Shown one piece after another: positions 51,252 through 61,671 of a stretch of DNA of 64,000 nt. The DNA comes from Rhizobium sp. TH2 (lineage in GTDB: Bacteria; Pseudomonadota; Alphaproteobacteria; Rhizobiales; Rhizobiaceae): contig NZ_CP062231.1 of assembly GCF_024707525.1 (NCBI RefSeq), positions 2,356,001 through 2,420,000 on the forward strand, written 5' to 3'. The notes beneath the pieces are model-generated. The model saw only the letters and a list, made by a program, of their open reading frames with translations. It was not told the DNA's origin and made no database searches. Both the position numbers and the translations under genes were made by a program. Positions within the stretch are counted from its first letter, which is position 1, and each line of letters opens with the position of its first letter.

Positions 51252-51524
51252 CTATTTGAAGTCGGGCACGAAACGCGGCAGCGACATGGCATTGAGGCCA
51301 TAGACGTTGATCAAGGTGTACCAGCCGGCATAGATGACGGCCGAAATGGCCGTCGTCATGAGGAATATCCGCCAGAACCGGAATCGCGCCGGCGCACTTT
51401 TCACCGTGCCGTTGACGACCTCGTTCTCATCCGCCTGCGTGCGCAGGCCGATCGGCAGGACCATGAAGAGCGTGATCCACCAACAGATGAAATACTCGGC
51501 GAAGATGGAAATGAAGCTGACCAT
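51252..51524 (-). CDS. DUF1467 family membrane protein
   Basis: 90 residues, two membrane helices (ISIFAEYFICWWITLFMVLPIGL and FLMTTAISAVIYAGWYTLINVYGL). The GLRTQ motif after helix one is typical of DUF1467. It lies 6 bp downstream of ribonuclease J on the same strand. Function unknown. Confidence 0.85.
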   Translation of the reverse strand: MVSFISIFAEYFICWWITLFMVLPIGLRTQADENEVVNGTVKSAPARFRFWRIFLMTTAISAVIYAGWYTLINVYGLNAMSLPRFVPDFK

Positions 51525-51530
51525 TGGTTC

Positions 51531-53198
51531 TTAGACTCGGGTGACGAAAACCGTTACAACCGGCTTCTTACCCCAACTGTGGTTCGCTGCCGCCCGGACC
51601 GATCGCCGCACCGCTTCCTTGACCATGTCGAGATCCTTGCGCCGGACGCGCGGAATGCTTTCGACCGCGCCGAGAATGGCGTCATACAGCAGGTCTTCCA
51701 TGTCCTCGCCTTCCTCGTCGAAGGCCGGCAGGCCGATGGCCGTGACGTCAGGATCGTCGACGAACTCGTAGCGGGTGTCGAGAATGACATTGACCGCGAC
51801 ATGACCGACGAAGGAGAGCTTGCGACGGTCGCCGATGCCCATCTCGTCGAATTCGCCGACCAGCTTGCCATCCTTGAAGATGCGGCCATGCGGCGCTTCA
51901 TCGACGATCTCGGCGGGGCCGGGAGCCAGCCGCATCATGAAACCGTTGCGGACCTCGGCGACTTGCGGAATACCGACAGAGCGTCCGAGTTCGGCCTGCG
52001 CCACGAGATGGGCGGCCTCGCCATGCACCGGCACCAGCACCTGCGGCCGCACCCATTCATACATGCGCTTGAGCTCGTTGCGCCGGGGATGGCCGGAGAC
52101 ATGCACCAGCGCATCGGTATCGGAGATGACGATCATGCCCTGGTCGATCAGCGCGTTCTTGATATCGAGGATTGCCTTCTCGTTGCCCGGGATGGTGCGT
52201 GAGGAGAAGACAAAAGTGTCACCCTTGGTGAAGCCGATACCGCGCATCTCGTCGCGGGCAATCTTGGCAAGCGCCGCACGCGCCTCGCCCTGGCTGCCGG
52301 TGAGAATCACGACGGATTTTTCGCGCGGCAGGAAGCCGAACTCATCCTCGGCAACGAAAGGCTTGATACCCTCCATCAGGCCGAGATCGCCCGCCACCTG
52401 GGTGGTCCGCCGCATCGATGTGCCGAGCAGGAGAACCTCGCGGCCCGCCTTTTCGGCGGCCATGGCGATCGACTTGATGCGGCCGACATTCGACGAGAAG
52501 GTGGTGATCGCCACCCTGCCCTCGGCGCGCTCGATAATATCCTGCAGTCCCTTGGAGACCTCGAGTTCGGATGGCGACTCGCCTTCGCGCTGCGCATTGG
52601 TGGAATCGCAGACAAGCGCCAGCACGCCCTCGTCGCCGATGGCGCGGAACTTCTTTTCGTCGGTGCCCTTACCCATGGTCGGGCCGGGATCGATCTTCCA
52701 GTCGCCGGTATGGACGACGTTGCCGAGCGGCGTGCGGATGATCAGCGCCATCGGTTCGGGAATCGAATGGGCGACCTCGACCGGCTCGATGGTGAACGGC
52801 CCGACCGTCACCTTCATGCCGACCTGCAGATTCTTGACCGGGATCGGATCGCCGGAATCGTCGTAGTCGCCCTTGGCTTCGAGCAGCCCGGCGGTGAAGG
52901 GCGAGGCATAGAGCGGCACGCGGAGCTTCGGCCACAGGTCCTTGACCGCGCCGTAATGGTCTTCATGCGCATGCGTGATGAACATGCCGAGCAGGTTATG
53001 CTTCTCGCCGATGATGAAGCGGATATCAGGCAGCACGAGATCGACGCCGGGCAGATCAGGACCGGGGAAGGACACGCCGCAATCGACCATGATCCACTGG
53101 CGCTTCTGCGCTGGGCCGAAACCGTAGAGCGCCAGATTCATGCCGATTTCGCCGACGCCGCCCAATGGCAAGAATACCAGTTCGTCCGTGCCCGCCAT
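51531..53198 (-). CDS. rnj: Ribonuclease J
   Basis: 555 residues. Metallo-beta-lactamase core with the HAHEDH motif (ITHAHEDHYGAV) and further metal ligands (GDWKID), then the beta-CASP domain with the GSQGE motif (TGSQGEARAAL) and HVSGHPRRNEL, and a C-terminal domain. An exo/endoribonuclease for rRNA maturation and mRNA decay. Its ATG overlaps the birA stop (TGATG), so translation is coupled. Confidence 0.93.
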   Translation of the reverse strand: MAGTDELVFLPLGGVGEIGMNLALYGFGPAQKRQWIMVDCGVSFPGPDLPGVDLVLPDIRFIIGEKHNLLGMFITHAHEDHYGAVKDLWPKLRVPLYASPFTAGLLEAKGDYDDSGDPIPVKNLQVGMKVTVGPFTIEPVEVAHSIPEPMALIIRTPLGNVVHTGDWKIDPGPTMGKGTDEKKFRAIGDEGVLALVCDSTNAQREGESPSELEVSKGLQDIIERAEGRVAITTFSSNVGRIKSIAMAAEKAGREVLLLGTSMRRTTQVAGDLGLMEGIKPFVAEDEFGFLPREKSVVILTGSQGEARAALAKIARDEMRGIGFTKGDTFVFSSRTIPGNEKAILDIKNALIDQGMIVISDTDALVHVSGHPRRNELKRMYEWVRPQVLVPVHGEAAHLVAQAELGRSVGIPQVAEVRNGFMMRLAPGPAEIVDEAPHGRIFKDGKLVGEFDEMGIGDRRKLSFVGHVAVNVILDTRYEFVDDPDVTAIGLPAFDEEGEDMEDLLYDAILGAVESIPRVRRKDLDMVKEAVRRSVRAAANHSWGKKPVVTVFVTRV

Positions 53199-53977
53199 CA
53201 ATGTGATCCATCATTTCGAGAAAAAAAGACATCGCCCGAGGCAATGCGCATTGTGTCGCCGGAATCGAGCCGGAGCGCGAGCAATCCGTCCTTGTCGATG
53301 CCGGCAAATATGCCGGAAATCGACCTGTCTGGCAAATTGACCGTGATCGGCTGGCCGATGCCATGGACGAGCGCTTTCCACTGCGAAACGATCTCCGAAA
53401 CGCCCTCCCCACGATCCCAGACGTCGAGCGCACCAGCGAGTTCTATCATCAGATGGGCGAAAAGCGTGTCTGGAGAGGTCGAGACGCCGGCCTCGGAAAG
53501 CGAGATCGCCGGATAGAGCGGATTGTCGGGCTTGTGGGCGATATTAACGCCGCAGCCGATAACCACGGCGCTCCTGCCGTCCGCAAGAGTCTCGGCCTCG
53601 ATGAGGATGCCGGATACCTTTCGGCGATCGACCAGGATGTCGTTCGGCCATTTGATTGCCACCCGGTCCCCGCCATAAGGCATCTCCGAAACGATCGCGC
53701 GATAGAGCGCCAGCGCCACGACGAGCGGCAGCGATGCCAGCTCGGCCTGCGGCGCGGGGTCGATCAGCAGCAGCGAGGCATAAAGATTGCCGGGCTCGGA
53801 CACCCAGACGCGGCCACGGCGGCCACGACCGCCGAGTTGCCGCCGCCCGGTGATCCAGAGCTTGCCCGGATCCCCGGCGCGGGCATGTTCGAAACACACC
53901 GTATTGGTGGATGTGACGTCATCGAGGGCAATGTGCCGGAACGTCTCCGGCGCGTGTGCGCCCGCGGAATTCGCCAT
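53198..53977 (-). CDS. birA: Biotin--[acetyl-CoA-carboxylase] ligase
   Basis: 259 residues; the ATG overlapping the nuoN stop (TGATG) is chosen, since the longer frame upstream is inside nuoN. Catalytic domain with the biotin/ATP loop GRRQLGGRGRRGRVW, KWPNDILVDRRKVSGILIE, and GCGVNIAHKP. No N-terminal HTH, so it is a ligase only and not the E. coli type repressor. Attaches biotin to carboxylases. Confidence 0.92.
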   Translation of the reverse strand: MANSAGAHAPETFRHIALDDVTSTNTVCFEHARAGDPGKLWITGRRQLGGRGRRGRVWVSEPGNLYASLLLIDPAPQAELASLPLVVALALYRAIVSEMPYGGDRVAIKWPNDILVDRRKVSGILIEAETLADGRSAVVIGCGVNIAHKPDNPLYPAISLSEAGVSTSPDTLFAHLMIELAGALDVWDRGEGVSEIVSQWKALVHGIGQPITVNLPDRSISGIFAGIDKDGLLALRLDSGDTMRIASGDVFFSRNDGSH

Positions 53978-55422
53978 CAGAACAGCGATGCCGCCGCCGC
54001 CTCGGCCGCGGCACCGATGCGTCCGCCGAACACGACATAACCGACGACGAACAGGCCTGACAGGCCGTAGACCAGCTTGAGCGTACCCGGTGCCCGGCCG
54101 ACCGTGATCGTCGAAGCGTCGAACCACATCAGCTTGACGATGCGGAGGTAGTAATAAGCGCCGACGACGGAGGCGAGCACGCCGATGACCGAAAGCGCGT
54201 AGAGCCCGGCCTTTATGGCGGCGACAAAGACGAAGTACTTGGCGAAGAACCCTGCCAGCGGCGGAATGCCGGCGAGCGAGAACATCAGGATCGTCAATAC
54301 CGTCGCCATCACGGGATTGGTGGTCGAGAGGCCGGCCAAGTCATCGACCCGTTCCAGCGCTTCGCCCTCGGGCGTGCGCATGGACAGGATGACGGCGAAG
54401 GAGCCGAGCGTCATCACCATGTAGATTGCCATGTAGAGCGCGACGCCCGACACGCCTTCCTGATTGCCGGCGGCAAGGCCGACCAGCGCGTAACCGACGT
54501 GGCCGATCGAGGAATAAGCCATCAGCCGCTTGATGTTGGTCTGGCCGATGGCGGCGAAAGAGCCGAGCACCATCGAGGCGATCGAAATGAACACCACGAT
54601 CTGCCGCCAATCGGCGAAGACGGGTTGGAAGGCGTCGATCGAGATGCGAACCGTCATCGCCATGGCGGCGACCTTGGGGGCTGCTGCGAAGAAGGCGGTG
54701 ACCGGGGTTGGCGCGCCTTCATAGACGTCCGGCGTCCACATGTGGAACGGCACTGCGGAGATCTTGAATGCGAGGCCGGCAAAAACGAAGACCAGGCCGA
54801 AGACCAGGCCGAGCGAACGGGTTTCGGCGGCGAGCGCCTGTGCGATCTGTGGGAAAGCAGTATGGCCGGTGAAGCCATAGACCAGCGACATGCCGTAGAG
54901 CATCATGCCCGAGGACAATGCACCGAGGACGAAGTATTTCAGGCCCGCTTCCGTCGACTTGGCGGACTCCCGGTTCATCGCGGCGACGACATAGAGCGAG
55001 AGCGATTGCAGCTCGAGCGACATGTAGAGCGAGATCAGGTCGTTGGCCGAGATCATCAGCAGCATGCCGAGCGTGGCAAGCACGATCAGCACCGGATATT
55101 CGAACTTGTCGATCTTCTCGGCCCGGGCCATGGCGATCGACATGATCAGCGCACCCGCCGAGCCGACCAGCACCAGAATCTTCATGAAGCGGCCGAAGCC
55201 ATCGGAGATGAAGGCATTGCCATAGGCGCCGCCATCGGCCGGATTGAACAGGATCCAGCCGCCCGCCATGATGATGACCAGCACTGCGAGCCAGGACACG
55301 GGTTCCGAGGATTTCTCGCCTGCAAACACGCCGACCATGAGCAGCAAGAGCGCACCGACAGCGAGGATCAACTCCGGCGCCGAGAGTGTGAAGCTTGCAA
55401 GGATTGTGCTTTCAACGGTCAT
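53977..55422 (-). CDS. nuoN: NADH-quinone oxidoreductase subunit N
   Basis: 481 residues, about 14 membrane helices, an antiporter-like proton-pumping subunit of complex I. Key Glu/Lys residues occur in [15 protein letters not shown] and in the [17 protein letters not shown] loop. It is the last nuo gene, and birA and rnj follow with overlapping codons. Confidence 0.93.
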   Translation of the reverse strand: MTVESTILASFTLSAPELILAVGALLLLMVGVFAGEKSSEPVSWLAVLVIIMAGGWILFNPADGGAYGNAFISDGFGRFMKILVLVGSAGALIMSIAMARAEKIDKFEYPVLIVLATLGMLLMISANDLISLYMSLELQSLSLYVVAAMNRESAKSTEAGLKYFVLGALSSGMMLYGMSLVYGFTGHTAFPQIAQALAAETRSLGLVFGLVFVFAGLAFKISAVPFHMWTPDVYEGAPTPVTAFFAAAPKVAAMAMTVRISIDAFQPVFADWRQIVVFISIASMVLGSFAAIGQTNIKRLMAYSSIGHVGYALVGLAAGNQEGVSGVALYMAIYMVMTLGSFAVILSMRTPEGEALERVDDLAGLSTTNPVMATVLTILMFSLAGIPPLAGFFAKYFVFVAAIKAGLYALSVIGVLASVVGAYYYLRIVKLMWFDASTITVGRAPGTLKLVYGLSGLFVVGYVVFGGRIGAAAEAAAASLF

Positions 55423-55433
55423 TTTGCAGTATC

Positions 55434-56945
55434 CTAGTGCGCCGTGGACGCGACATCATGGGCTGCCTGGATGGCCGCCGTGTAATTGTTGACGAGAAGA
55501 TCGACGGACGCCGCGGTCGCATCGAAGACCGGCGCGGGATAGACGCCGAAGAAGATGGTCAGCACAACAAGCGGATAGAGGATCAACTGCTCGCGCGGGC
55601 TGAGGTCCAGCATCGCCTTCAGCTTTTCCTTCTCCAGCGCCCCGAAGATCACCCGTCGGTAGAGCCAGAGCGCATAGGCCGCCGAAAGGATCACGCCGGA
55701 TGTCGCGAAGATTGCCACCCAGGTGTTGGCGCGGAAGGCGCCGAGCAGGGTCAGAAACTCGCCGACGAAACCGGACGTGCCGGGCAGACCGACATTGGCC
55801 ATGGTGAAGACCATGAAGGCGACGGCGTATTTCGGCATGATGTTGACGAGGCCGCCATAGGCGTCGATGTCGCGGGTATGCATGCGGTCGTAGATCACGC
55901 CGACGCAGAGGAAGAGCGCGCCAGAGACGATGCCGTGCGACAGCATCTGGAACAATGCGCCCTGTACACCCTGCACATTGGCGGCGAAAATGCCCATCGT
56001 CACATAGCCCATATGGGCGACCGAGGAATAGGCGATCAGCTTCTTCATGTCCTCCTGCATCATCGCCACCAGCGAAGTGTAGATGATCGCGATGATGGAG
56101 AGCGCGAAGACGAAGGGTGCGAAATACTCAGATGCCAGCGGGAACATCGGCAGCGAGAAGCGGAGGAAACCGTATCCGCCGAGTTTTAGCAGGATGCCCG
56201 CCAGAATGACGGAGCCCGCCGTCGGTGCCTGGACGTGCGCATCCGGCAGCCAGGTATGAACCGGCCACATCGGCATCTTCACCGCGAAAGAGGCGAAGAA
56301 GGCGAGCCACAGATATGTCTGCATCTGCGGCGGGAACTTGTGCGCCAGGAGCGCCGTGATGTCGGTCGTGCCGGCATCCCAGTACATCGCCATGATGGCG
56401 AGCAGCATCAGCACCGAGCCGAGCAGAGTGTAGAGGAAGAACTTGTAGGATGCGTAGACCCTGTCCTTGCCGCCCCAGACACCGATGATGATGAACATCG
56501 GGATCAGGCCGGCTTCGAAGAACACGTAGAACAGCACGATATCGAGCGACACGAAGACGCCGAGCATCAGCGTTTCGAGCAGCAGGAAGGCGATCATGTA
56601 TTCCTTCAGCCGGTTCTCGATCGAGGTCCAACTCGCCAGCACGCAGAACGGCATGAGGAACGTGGTCAGCACCACGAACAGCATCGAGATGCCATCGACG
56701 CCGAGATGGTAGGAAATTCCGGTGTTCAGCCAATTCATCTTCTCGACGAATTGGAAGCCGGCATTGGCATTGTCGAAGCTGATCCAGACGACCAGCGACA
56801 GAAGGAAGGTGGCAACCGTCGTGAACAGCGAGATATAGAGCACGTTCTGGCGTCCGCTCTCGCCGTCGCCGCGCATGGCGAGCAGGATCGCCACGCCGAC
56901 CATCGGCAGGAAGGTGACCGTTGAAAGAAGTGGCCAATCGGTCAT
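55434..56945 (-). CDS. nuoM: NADH-quinone oxidoreductase subunit M
   Basis: 503 residues, 14 membrane helices, antiporter-like subunit. The conserved Glu in [20 protein letters not shown] and Lys in [23 protein letters not shown] are present. Its start overlaps the nuoL stop by one base. Confidence 0.93.
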   Translation of the reverse strand: MTDWPLLSTVTFLPMVGVAILLAMRGDGESGRQNVLYISLFTTVATFLLSLVVWISFDNANAGFQFVEKMNWLNTGISYHLGVDGISMLFVVLTTFLMPFCVLASWTSIENRLKEYMIAFLLLETLMLGVFVSLDIVLFYVFFEAGLIPMFIIIGVWGGKDRVYASYKFFLYTLLGSVLMLLAIMAMYWDAGTTDITALLAHKFPPQMQTYLWLAFFASFAVKMPMWPVHTWLPDAHVQAPTAGSVILAGILLKLGGYGFLRFSLPMFPLASEYFAPFVFALSIIAIIYTSLVAMMQEDMKKLIAYSSVAHMGYVTMGIFAANVQGVQGALFQMLSHGIVSGALFLCVGVIYDRMHTRDIDAYGGLVNIMPKYAVAFMVFTMANVGLPGTSGFVGEFLTLLGAFRANTWVAIFATSGVILSAAYALWLYRRVIFGALEKEKLKAMLDLSPREQLILYPLVVLTIFFGVYPAPVFDATAASVDLLVNNYTAAIQAAHDVASTAH

Positions 56946-58981
56946 CAGAAGGAACTCCCGAGCATCATCCAGGTAACAAGGCCGGCGATACCGATCAGCA
57001 TCACGAAGGCGTAGTGATAGAGGTAACCGGTCTGCACGCGCACAACCTGGCCGGTGACATCGACGACGCGCGCGGCAATACCGTTCGGCCCGAGCCCATC
57101 GATGACGGTGCCGTCACCCTGCTTCCACAGGAACCGGCCCAGCCATTTCGAGGAACGGACGAACAGGAAGTCGTAAAGTTCGTCGAAATACCACTTGTTG
57201 AGCAGGAACTTGTAGAGACCGCTCTGCTGGCGGGCGAAGTAGCCCGGCAACTCCGGAGAACGGATGTAGAAGAGGTAGGCGACCGCCAATCCGATCACCA
57301 TGGCGATGAAGGACGACCATTTCACCAGCAGCGGGACGTGGTGATAGTGCTCTAGGATTTCATTGCCGGGCGCAGTGAACAGCGCGCCCTTCCAGAAACC
57401 AGCATATTCCTCGCCGAAGAAGTTGCCGTGGAAGATCACGCCGGCGAGCAGCGCGCCGATGGCGAGCAGGTAGAGCGGCACAAGCATGACATTCGGCGAT
57501 TCATGGACGTGATGCATCACGTCATGCGACGCACGCGGCTTGCCGAAGAAGGTCATGAAGATCAGACGCCAGGAATAGAAGCTGGTGAACACGGCGGCGA
57601 TGACCAGCAGCGAGAAGGCGAAGCCGGCGAGCGGGCTGTGGGCTGCCCAGGACGACTCGATGATCGCGTCCTTCGAGAAGAAGCCCGATGTGCCGATCAG
57701 CGTGCCGGGAATACCGACGCCAGTGATGGCGATCGTACCGATGATCATCATCCAGAAAGTTTTCGGGATATGTTTGCGCAAGCCGCCCATGTAACGCATG
57801 TCCTGCTCGTCGGAGACGGCGTGGATGACCGAGCCGGCGCAAAGGAACAACAGCGCTTTGAAAAAGGCGTGCGTGAACAGGTGGAAGATCGCCGCGCCAT
57901 AGGCACCGAGACCGAGCGCCACGAACATGTAGCCGAGCTGTGAGCAGGTCGAATAGGCGATGACGCGCTTGATGTCGTTCTGCACGAGCCCGACCGAGGC
58001 CGCGAAGAAGGCGGTGATGGCGCCCACGAACGTCACGACCATGAGCGCCGTATGCGAATGTTCAAACAACGGCGACATGCGGGCGACGAGGAAGACGCCG
58101 GCGGTGACCATGGTCGCGGCATGGATGAGGGCCGAGACCGGGGTCGGGCCTTCCATTGCATCAGGCAGCCAGGTGTGCAGCAGGAACTGCGCCGACTTGC
58201 CCATCGCGCCCATGAAGAGCAGCAGGCAGACGCCGGTGACCGCGCCAGCCTTGTCGAGATGATAGCCGAACAGGGTCAGTACCGTATCGCCTGCGACATG
58301 CGCCGCACCTTCGGCGGTGGCTGCGGCTTCCGCACCATGCTCGGCGGCAGCCGGCACATAGGTCGCGGCGGCCGCGAAGATCGATTCCAGGTTGATCGAG
58401 CCGAACAGTACGAAGCAACCCGCGATACCAAGCACGAAGCCGAAGTCACCGACGCGGTTGACGATGAAGGCCTTGATTGCGGCGGCATTGGCCGACGGCT
58501 TCTTGTACCAGAAGCCGATCAGCAGATAGGACGCGAGACCGACGCCTTCCCAGCCGAAGAACATCTGCAGCAGATTATCAGCGGTCACCAGCATCAGCAT
58601 GGCGAAGGTGAAGAGCGAGAGATAGGCGAAGAAGCGCGGCCGGTGCGGATCGTGGTGCATGTAGCCGATCGAATAGACATGCACGAGGCTCGACACCGAG
58701 TTGACGACGACGAACATCACGGCGGTCAGCGTATCGATGCGCAACGCCCATTCGACATCGACGCCGCCGGACTGGACCCAGCGCATGACGGGAACGGTGA
58801 TATGCTGACCGTTCTCGCTCATCGCAACGTCGAAGAAGACGTACCACGACAGCACCGCCACGATCAGCATCAAGCCGGTCGTGATATATTCAGAAGCTTT
58901 GGCGCCGATCGACGAACCGCCGAGACCGACGATGAACGCGCCGAGAAGAGGCAGGAAGACGATGAGTTTATAGATGAGCAT
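56945..58981 (-). CDS. nuoL: NADH-quinone oxidoreductase subunit L
   Basis: 678 residues, 16 membrane helices with the long lateral helix at the C-terminus. [19 protein letters not shown] with the proton-path Glu, and [35 protein letters not shown], are the family signature. A 35-residue Ala/Glu-rich insert ([14 protein letters not shown]) lies in a loop near residue 200. Confidence 0.93.
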   Translation of the reverse strand: MLIYKLIVFLPLLGAFIVGLGGSSIGAKASEYITTGLMLIVAVLSWYVFFDVAMSENGQHITVPVMRWVQSGGVDVEWALRIDTLTAVMFVVVNSVSSLVHVYSIGYMHHDPHRPRFFAYLSLFTFAMLMLVTADNLLQMFFGWEGVGLASYLLIGFWYKKPSANAAAIKAFIVNRVGDFGFVLGIAGCFVLFGSINLESIFAAAATYVPAAAEHGAEAAATAEGAAHVAGDTVLTLFGYHLDKAGAVTGVCLLLFMGAMGKSAQFLLHTWLPDAMEGPTPVSALIHAATMVTAGVFLVARMSPLFEHSHTALMVVTFVGAITAFFAASVGLVQNDIKRVIAYSTCSQLGYMFVALGLGAYGAAIFHLFTHAFFKALLFLCAGSVIHAVSDEQDMRYMGGLRKHIPKTFWMMIIGTIAITGVGIPGTLIGTSGFFSKDAIIESSWAAHSPLAGFAFSLLVIAAVFTSFYSWRLIFMTFFGKPRASHDVMHHVHESPNVMLVPLYLLAIGALLAGVIFHGNFFGEEYAGFWKGALFTAPGNEILEHYHHVPLLVKWSSFIAMVIGLAVAYLFYIRSPELPGYFARQQSGLYKFLLNKWYFDELYDFLFVRSSKWLGRFLWKQGDGTVIDGLGPNGIAARVVDVTGQVVRVQTGYLYHYAFVMLIGIAGLVTWMMLGSSF

Positions 58982-58988
58982 AGCGTCC

Positions 58989-59297
58989 TCAGCCCTTCAT
59001 CATATTGACGTCTTCGACGGCGATCGTCCCGCGGTTGCGGTAGAAGACGACGAGAATTGCAAGACCGATCGCAGCTTCCGCAGCCGCAACGGTCAGGATA
59101 AACAGAGCGAACACCTGGCCGGTGATGTCGTTCAGGAAGGACGAGAAGGCCACCATGTTGATGTTGACGGCGAGCAGCATGAGCTCGATCGACATCAGGA
59201 TGATGATGACGTTCTTGCGGTTCAGGAAGATGCCGAAGACGCCCAGCATGAACAGGATGGCGCTGACGGTGAGGTAATGGCCGAGAGTGATTTCCAT
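58989..59297 (-). CDS. nuoK: NADH-quinone oxidoreductase subunit K
   Basis: 102 residues, three membrane helices, with the two conserved Glu in [23 protein letters not shown] and [14 protein letters not shown]. The expected length for a bacterial NuoK. Confidence 0.94.
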   Translation of the reverse strand: MEITLGHYLTVSAILFMLGVFGIFLNRKNVIIILMSIELMLLAVNINMVAFSSFLNDITGQVFALFILTVAAAEAAIGLAILVVFYRNRGTIAVEDVNMMKG

Positions 59298-59314
59298 TTG
59301 ACTTGTCCTTCGCC

Positions 59315-59929
59315 TCAGAGGCCCTCACCGGGTTTCGGATTGACAACCGCGATCGCGGTTTCAGGCGTGCGCGCCACCTGGCGGGAAATATTCTGGCGCT
59401 TGATGTCGGTGCGATGCTTGAGCGTCAGCACGATCGCGCCGATCATGGCGACCAGCAGAACGAGCCCGGCGATCTGGAAGAAATAGACGTAGTGCGTATA
59501 GAGCACGTCGCCGAGAGCAGCCGTATTGGTTCGTTCGGTAACGGGTGGGATCGGCATCGCAATGGTCTTGGCGATCTCCGGCGTGAAGCTCGAGCCGCCG
59601 ATCACGATGACCAGTTCGGCGGCGAGGATCAGGCCGATCAGCACGCCGATTGGCGCGTAGTCCAGCGCAGTCGCGCGAAGCTTGGTGAAATCGATATCCA
59701 GCATCATGACGACGAAGAGGAACAGAACCGCCACGGCGCCGACATAAACGACGAGCAGGATCATCGCCAGGAATTCGGCGCCGGTCAGCAGGAACAGCCC
59801 CGCCGCATTGACGAAGGTCAGGATCAGGAAGAGCACGGAGTGAACCGGATTCTTCGCCCAGATGACCATGAACGCCGACGCCACTGCGACGAACGCGAAC
59901 AGATAGAAAAACAGAGCCTGCAGACCCAT
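59315..59929 (-). CDS. nuoJ: NADH-quinone oxidoreductase subunit J
   Basis: 204 residues, five membrane helices. [31 protein letters not shown] is the typical core with the pi-bulge helix. A gap of 139 bp before nuoI is the largest in the block; nothing clear is seen there. Confidence 0.93.
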   Translation of the reverse strand: MGLQALFFYLFAFVAVASAFMVIWAKNPVHSVLFLILTFVNAAGLFLLTGAEFLAMILLVVYVGAVAVLFLFVVMMLDIDFTKLRATALDYAPIGVLIGLILAAELVIVIGGSSFTPEIAKTIAMPIPPVTERTNTAALGDVLYTHYVYFFQIAGLVLLVAMIGAIVLTLKHRTDIKRQNISRQVARTPETAIAVVNPKPGEGL

Positions 59930-60068
59930 AATGGCGCCTTTTTCGTCCCCGGGCGATGAGGCCTGACGGCCCTGCCCTGTCCTTGCCCGGAGCGGATGCT
60001 TTGTCCGCCGCCGTGGCCTTCCTTAGAATTCCACCCGGCGCGAACCGGGCAATCTCATGTTCGACGGA

Positions 60069-60611
60069 TCAGCGGTAAGGCGAATCCATAGCGATGTTGC
60101 GGGCGATTTCCCGCTCCCACCTGTCGCCGTTCTCAAGAAGCCGCTCCTTGTCGTAGTAGAGCTCCTCGCGGCTTTCGGTGGCGAATTCGAAATTCGGACC
60201 CTCGACGATCGCGTCCACCGGGCACGCCTCCTGGCAGAAGCCGCAATAGATGCACTTCACCATGTCGATGTCGTAACGCACCGTGCGGCGGGTGCCGTCG
60301 TTGCGGCGCGGCCCGGCTTCGATGGTGATCGCCTGGGCAGGACAGATCGCTTCGCAGAGCTTGCAGGCAATGCAGCGTTCCTCGCCGTTCGGGTAGCGGC
60401 GCAACGCATGCTCGCCACGGAAACGCGGGCTGAGCGGGCCTTTTTCGAAGGGATAATTGATCGTCGCCTTGGCCTTGAAGAAATAGCGCATCGTCAGGAA
60501 AAACGCGCCGATGAACTCCAGGAGAAACAGCGAGCGGATGGATTGCTTGATCGTGCTCATGCCAGAACTCGCGGCAGGCGTCGAAGCGACAGCGTGATCG
60601 TGACCGGCCAT
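60069..60611 (-). CDS. nuoI: NADH-quinone oxidoreductase subunit I
   Basis: About 180 residues with two [4Fe-4S] clusters: [12 protein letters not shown] and [12 protein letters not shown]. The ATG at 60611 overlaps the nuoH stop (TAATG) with GGGGTGGG upstream, and gives a 17-residue tail ([17 protein letters not shown]) before the usual family start at 60560. Which start is used is open. Peripheral arm subunit. Confidence 0.9.
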   Translation of the reverse strand: MAGHDHAVASTPAASSGMSTIKQSIRSLFLLEFIGAFFLTMRYFFKAKATINYPFEKGPLSPRFRGEHALRRYPNGEERCIACKLCEAICPAQAITIEAGPRRNDGTRRTVRYDIDMVKCIYCGFCQEACPVDAIVEGPNFEFATESREELYYDKERLLENGDRWEREIARNIAMDSPYR

Positions 60612-61654
60612 TATGCCCACCCCGTCAATTTAAGTACGAATGCAGTGATGACGACCATGGCCAGCGAGAGCGGCAGGAACACCTTCCAGCCCAGGCGCAT
60701 CAGCTGGTCGTAGCGGTAGCGCGGCACGAAGGCCTTCACCATGGCGAACATGAAGAAGCACATGCACACCTTGAGAAGGAACCAAACGATGCCAGGCACC
60801 CAGTTGATCAGCCAGAAATCCACCGGCGGCAGCCAGCCGCCAAGAAATAGGATCGTGGTCAGCGAGCACATCAGCACGATGGCCGCGTATTCGCCGAGCA
60901 TGAACATCATGTATGGCGTCGAGCCATATTCGACCATGAAGCCCGCGACCAGTTCCGATTCCGCTTCCGGAAGGTCGAAAGGTGGGCGGTTGGTCTCTGC
61001 AAGCGCCGAAATGAAGAACACGATGAACATCGGAAACAGCGACAGCCAATGCCAATCCAGGAAGGACGGGATCAGGCCGAGCTTGGTGCCGAGGCCATCC
61101 TGCTGTGCGAGCACTATGTCGGTCAGGTTCAGCGAACCGACGCAGAGCAGCACGCAAACGATGACGAAGCCGATCGAGACTTCATAGGATACCATCTGTG
61201 CCGCAGAGCGCAGCGCGCCGAGGAACGGATATTTGGAGTTCGACGCCCAGCCGCCCATGATCACGCCATAGACCTCGAGCGAGGAAATAGCGAAGACGTA
61301 AAGGATGCCGACATTGATATTGGCGATCACCCAACCATTGTTGAGCGGGATGACGGCGTAGGTCGCAAGCGCCAGCGTCACGGCCACCAGCGGGGCCAGC
61401 AGGAATACGCTTTTGTTGGCGCCCGAAGGAATGACCGGCTCCTTGAGCACGAACTTGATCAGATCGGCGAAGGACTGGAAAAGCCCGAACGGACCCACCA
61501 CGTTCGGTCCCCGGCGCAACTGCACGGCGGCCCAGATCTTGCGGTCGGCCAGCAGGATGAAGGCGATGAAGATCAGAAGGGTCACGAGCAGCAGCAGCGA
61601 CTGCGCGACCATGATCAGAAGCGGCCAGACATAGGTTGAAATGAATGCGTCCAT
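60611..61654 (-). CDS. nuoH: NADH-quinone oxidoreductase subunit H
   Basis: 347 residues, eight to nine membrane helices. Quinone-site region [32 protein letters not shown] and [25 protein letters not shown] are diagnostic. It links the membrane and peripheral arms. Confidence 0.94.
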   Translation of the reverse strand: MDAFISTYVWPLLIMVAQSLLLLVTLLIFIAFILLADRKIWAAVQLRRGPNVVGPFGLFQSFADLIKFVLKEPVIPSGANKSVFLLAPLVAVTLALATYAVIPLNNGWVIANINVGILYVFAISSLEVYGVIMGGWASNSKYPFLGALRSAAQMVSYEVSIGFVIVCVLLCVGSLNLTDIVLAQQDGLGTKLGLIPSFLDWHWLSLFPMFIVFFISALAETNRPPFDLPEAESELVAGFMVEYGSTPYMMFMLGEYAAIVLMCSLTTILFLGGWLPPVDFWLINWVPGIVWFLLKVCMCFFMFAMVKAFVPRYRYDQLMRLGWKVFLPLSLAMVVITAFVLKLTGWA

Positions 61655-61671
61655 AATCCCTTGCCTTCAGC

